Shown: piece by piece, positions 5,870 to 6,406 of the stretch
Layout: each line of letters opens with the position of its first letter
Position numbering within the stretch: position 1 is the first letter of the stretch
NCBI GenBank assembly: GCA_041485385.1
Contig: JBGPJM010000256.1
Location: forward strand, 1-6,406
DNA: 6,406 nt
Reading direction: 5' to 3'
Origin: JBGPJM01 sp041485385
Lineage (GTDB): Bacteria; Planctomycetota; Phycisphaerae; Phycisphaerales; UBA1924
Translations under genes and position numbers: made by a program
Notes under the pieces: model-generated
Told to the model about the DNA's origin: nothing
The model's input: only the letters and a program-made list of their open reading frames with translations
The model's database searches: none

Positions 5870-6406
5870 TCAACCGGGGTCGGGAGGTGGCTCGGGCTCG
5901 TTCTTCTTCTCGTCACCATCGCCGCCCGAGCGGCGCTGGCGCTTGGTCCTGTGGTGGGTCTTGGGCGTGACGTGGAAGATCGCGGTGGATCTGCCGACGC
6001 GTTTCTCGCGGTCGCCGGGCTTGGCGATCTGCTGGACGACGTCCAGGTCGATGATGATGTTGAACTCGAGTCCGGTGGCCATGAGGGCGCTGAGGTCCTC
6101 GCGGGGCGTGATCCGGTACAGCGCCGGCCCGAAGCAGGGGCGGAGAAACTTGTACTCCAGGTGCTTGCACACCACCGTGTAGTCCCCGCCGCAGACCCCG
6201 AAGACGTACATGCCGCCGGCGATCTCGGAGTTGCCCAGCAGGGCCGCGCCGGCCATGGCGTTGTACCAGTTCCGGTTGAAGCGCCGGAAGGGGAGGATGG
6301 CGGTGAAGGTGGACCGGTCGATCCGCTTCATTTTGATGCCGCTGCGGAAGGCAAACGGCAGCCAGATGAGCGAGAAGATGCGGTGGAAGAAGTTGTTCTT
6401 GGTGGA
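5870..6406 (-). CDS. DUF4442 hotdog-fold (PaaI-like thioesterase) protein, 5'-partial
   Basis: The frame is open to the right edge of the window, so the N-terminus is missing; 178 residues are visible. An internal ATG at 6331 is not the start, because the 25 codons before it (NNFFHRIFSLIWLPFAFRSG and neighbours) also look like DUF4442 sequence. Core hotdog features are FRRFNRNWYNAMAGAALLGNSE (visible 40-61), where this fold normally has its Asn/Gly-rich active-site helix, and the strands YTVVCKHLEYKFLRP (76-90) and GLEFNIIIDLDV (112-123). Related proteins are acyl-CoA thioesterases or unknown; catalysis is not proven here. The final about 30 residues form an unusual tail, first basic (HHRTKRQRR), then acidic and proline-rich (DEKKNEPEPPPDPG), probably disordered. 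It is upstream of the toxin-antitoxin pair on the same strand with a 54-base gap. Confidence 0.78.
   Translation of the reverse strand, partial: STKNNFFHRIFSLIWLPFAFRSGIKMKRIDRSTFTAILPFRRFNRNWYNAMAGAALLGNSEIAGGMYVFGVCGGDYTVVCKHLEYKFLRPCFGPALYRITPREDLSALMATGLEFNIIIDLDVVQQIAKPGDREKRVGRSTAIFHVTPKTHHRTKRQRRSGGDGDEKKNEPEPPPDPG

Noticed and set aside
5112..6182. 356-codon open frame on the + strand across the right-hand genes
   Set aside because: It runs antisense through three genes with family-level matches (DUF5615, DUF433, DUF4442). The translation is Arg- and Ser-rich low-complexity sequence with no family resemblance.

Overview
This is a high-GC bacterial window with four or five transcription-scale blocks and no RNA genes, CRISPR arrays or insertion sequences that I can see. 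The strong C/G third-position bias, a Gram-negative-style exported binding protein and a mixture of carbohydrate uptake with poorly known membrane proteins would fit a Planctomycetota genome (perhaps Phycisphaerae). That assignment is an impression from composition and gene content, not something the sequence proves.

Left half, + strand (1-3621): a ribose/xylose-type sugar ABC importer in the order permease, binding protein, ATPase. The permease has lost its N-terminus to the window edge. A secreted periplasmic binding protein follows 51 bases later behind a clear ribosome binding site. A double-domain RbsA/MglA-type ATPase follows after 18 more bases. Together they make a complete importer of the CUT2 class: the binding protein captures the sugar, the permease (presumably a dimer) forms the channel, and the two-domain ATPase powers it. 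The substrate cannot be read from the sequence. No sugar kinase, isomerase or regulator is in the window. The ATPase carries a glycine-rich insertion in its first nucleotide-binding domain, and its last third switches from C-ending to G-ending codons.

Middle (3622-3870): a 249-base convergent intergenic region, more AT-rich than its surroundings. It holds three AATTGGG copies, a perfect 9-base tandem repeat and one modest GC hairpin. It has no credible gene.

Right half, - strand (3871-6406), read right to left: a partial DUF4442-type hotdog protein running off the right edge; a DUF433 antitoxin-like gene overlapping by ATGA with a DUF5615 PIN-like toxin gene, which together form a compact VapBC-like toxin-antitoxin module; and a 420-residue polytopic membrane protein of unknown function. 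All are on one strand with gaps of 54 and 71 bases, so co-transcription is possible but unproven.

I did not find a convincing undescribed multi-gene system. The most open items are the orphan membrane protein, the ATPase insertion with its codon-use switch, and the repeat-bearing intergenic region.
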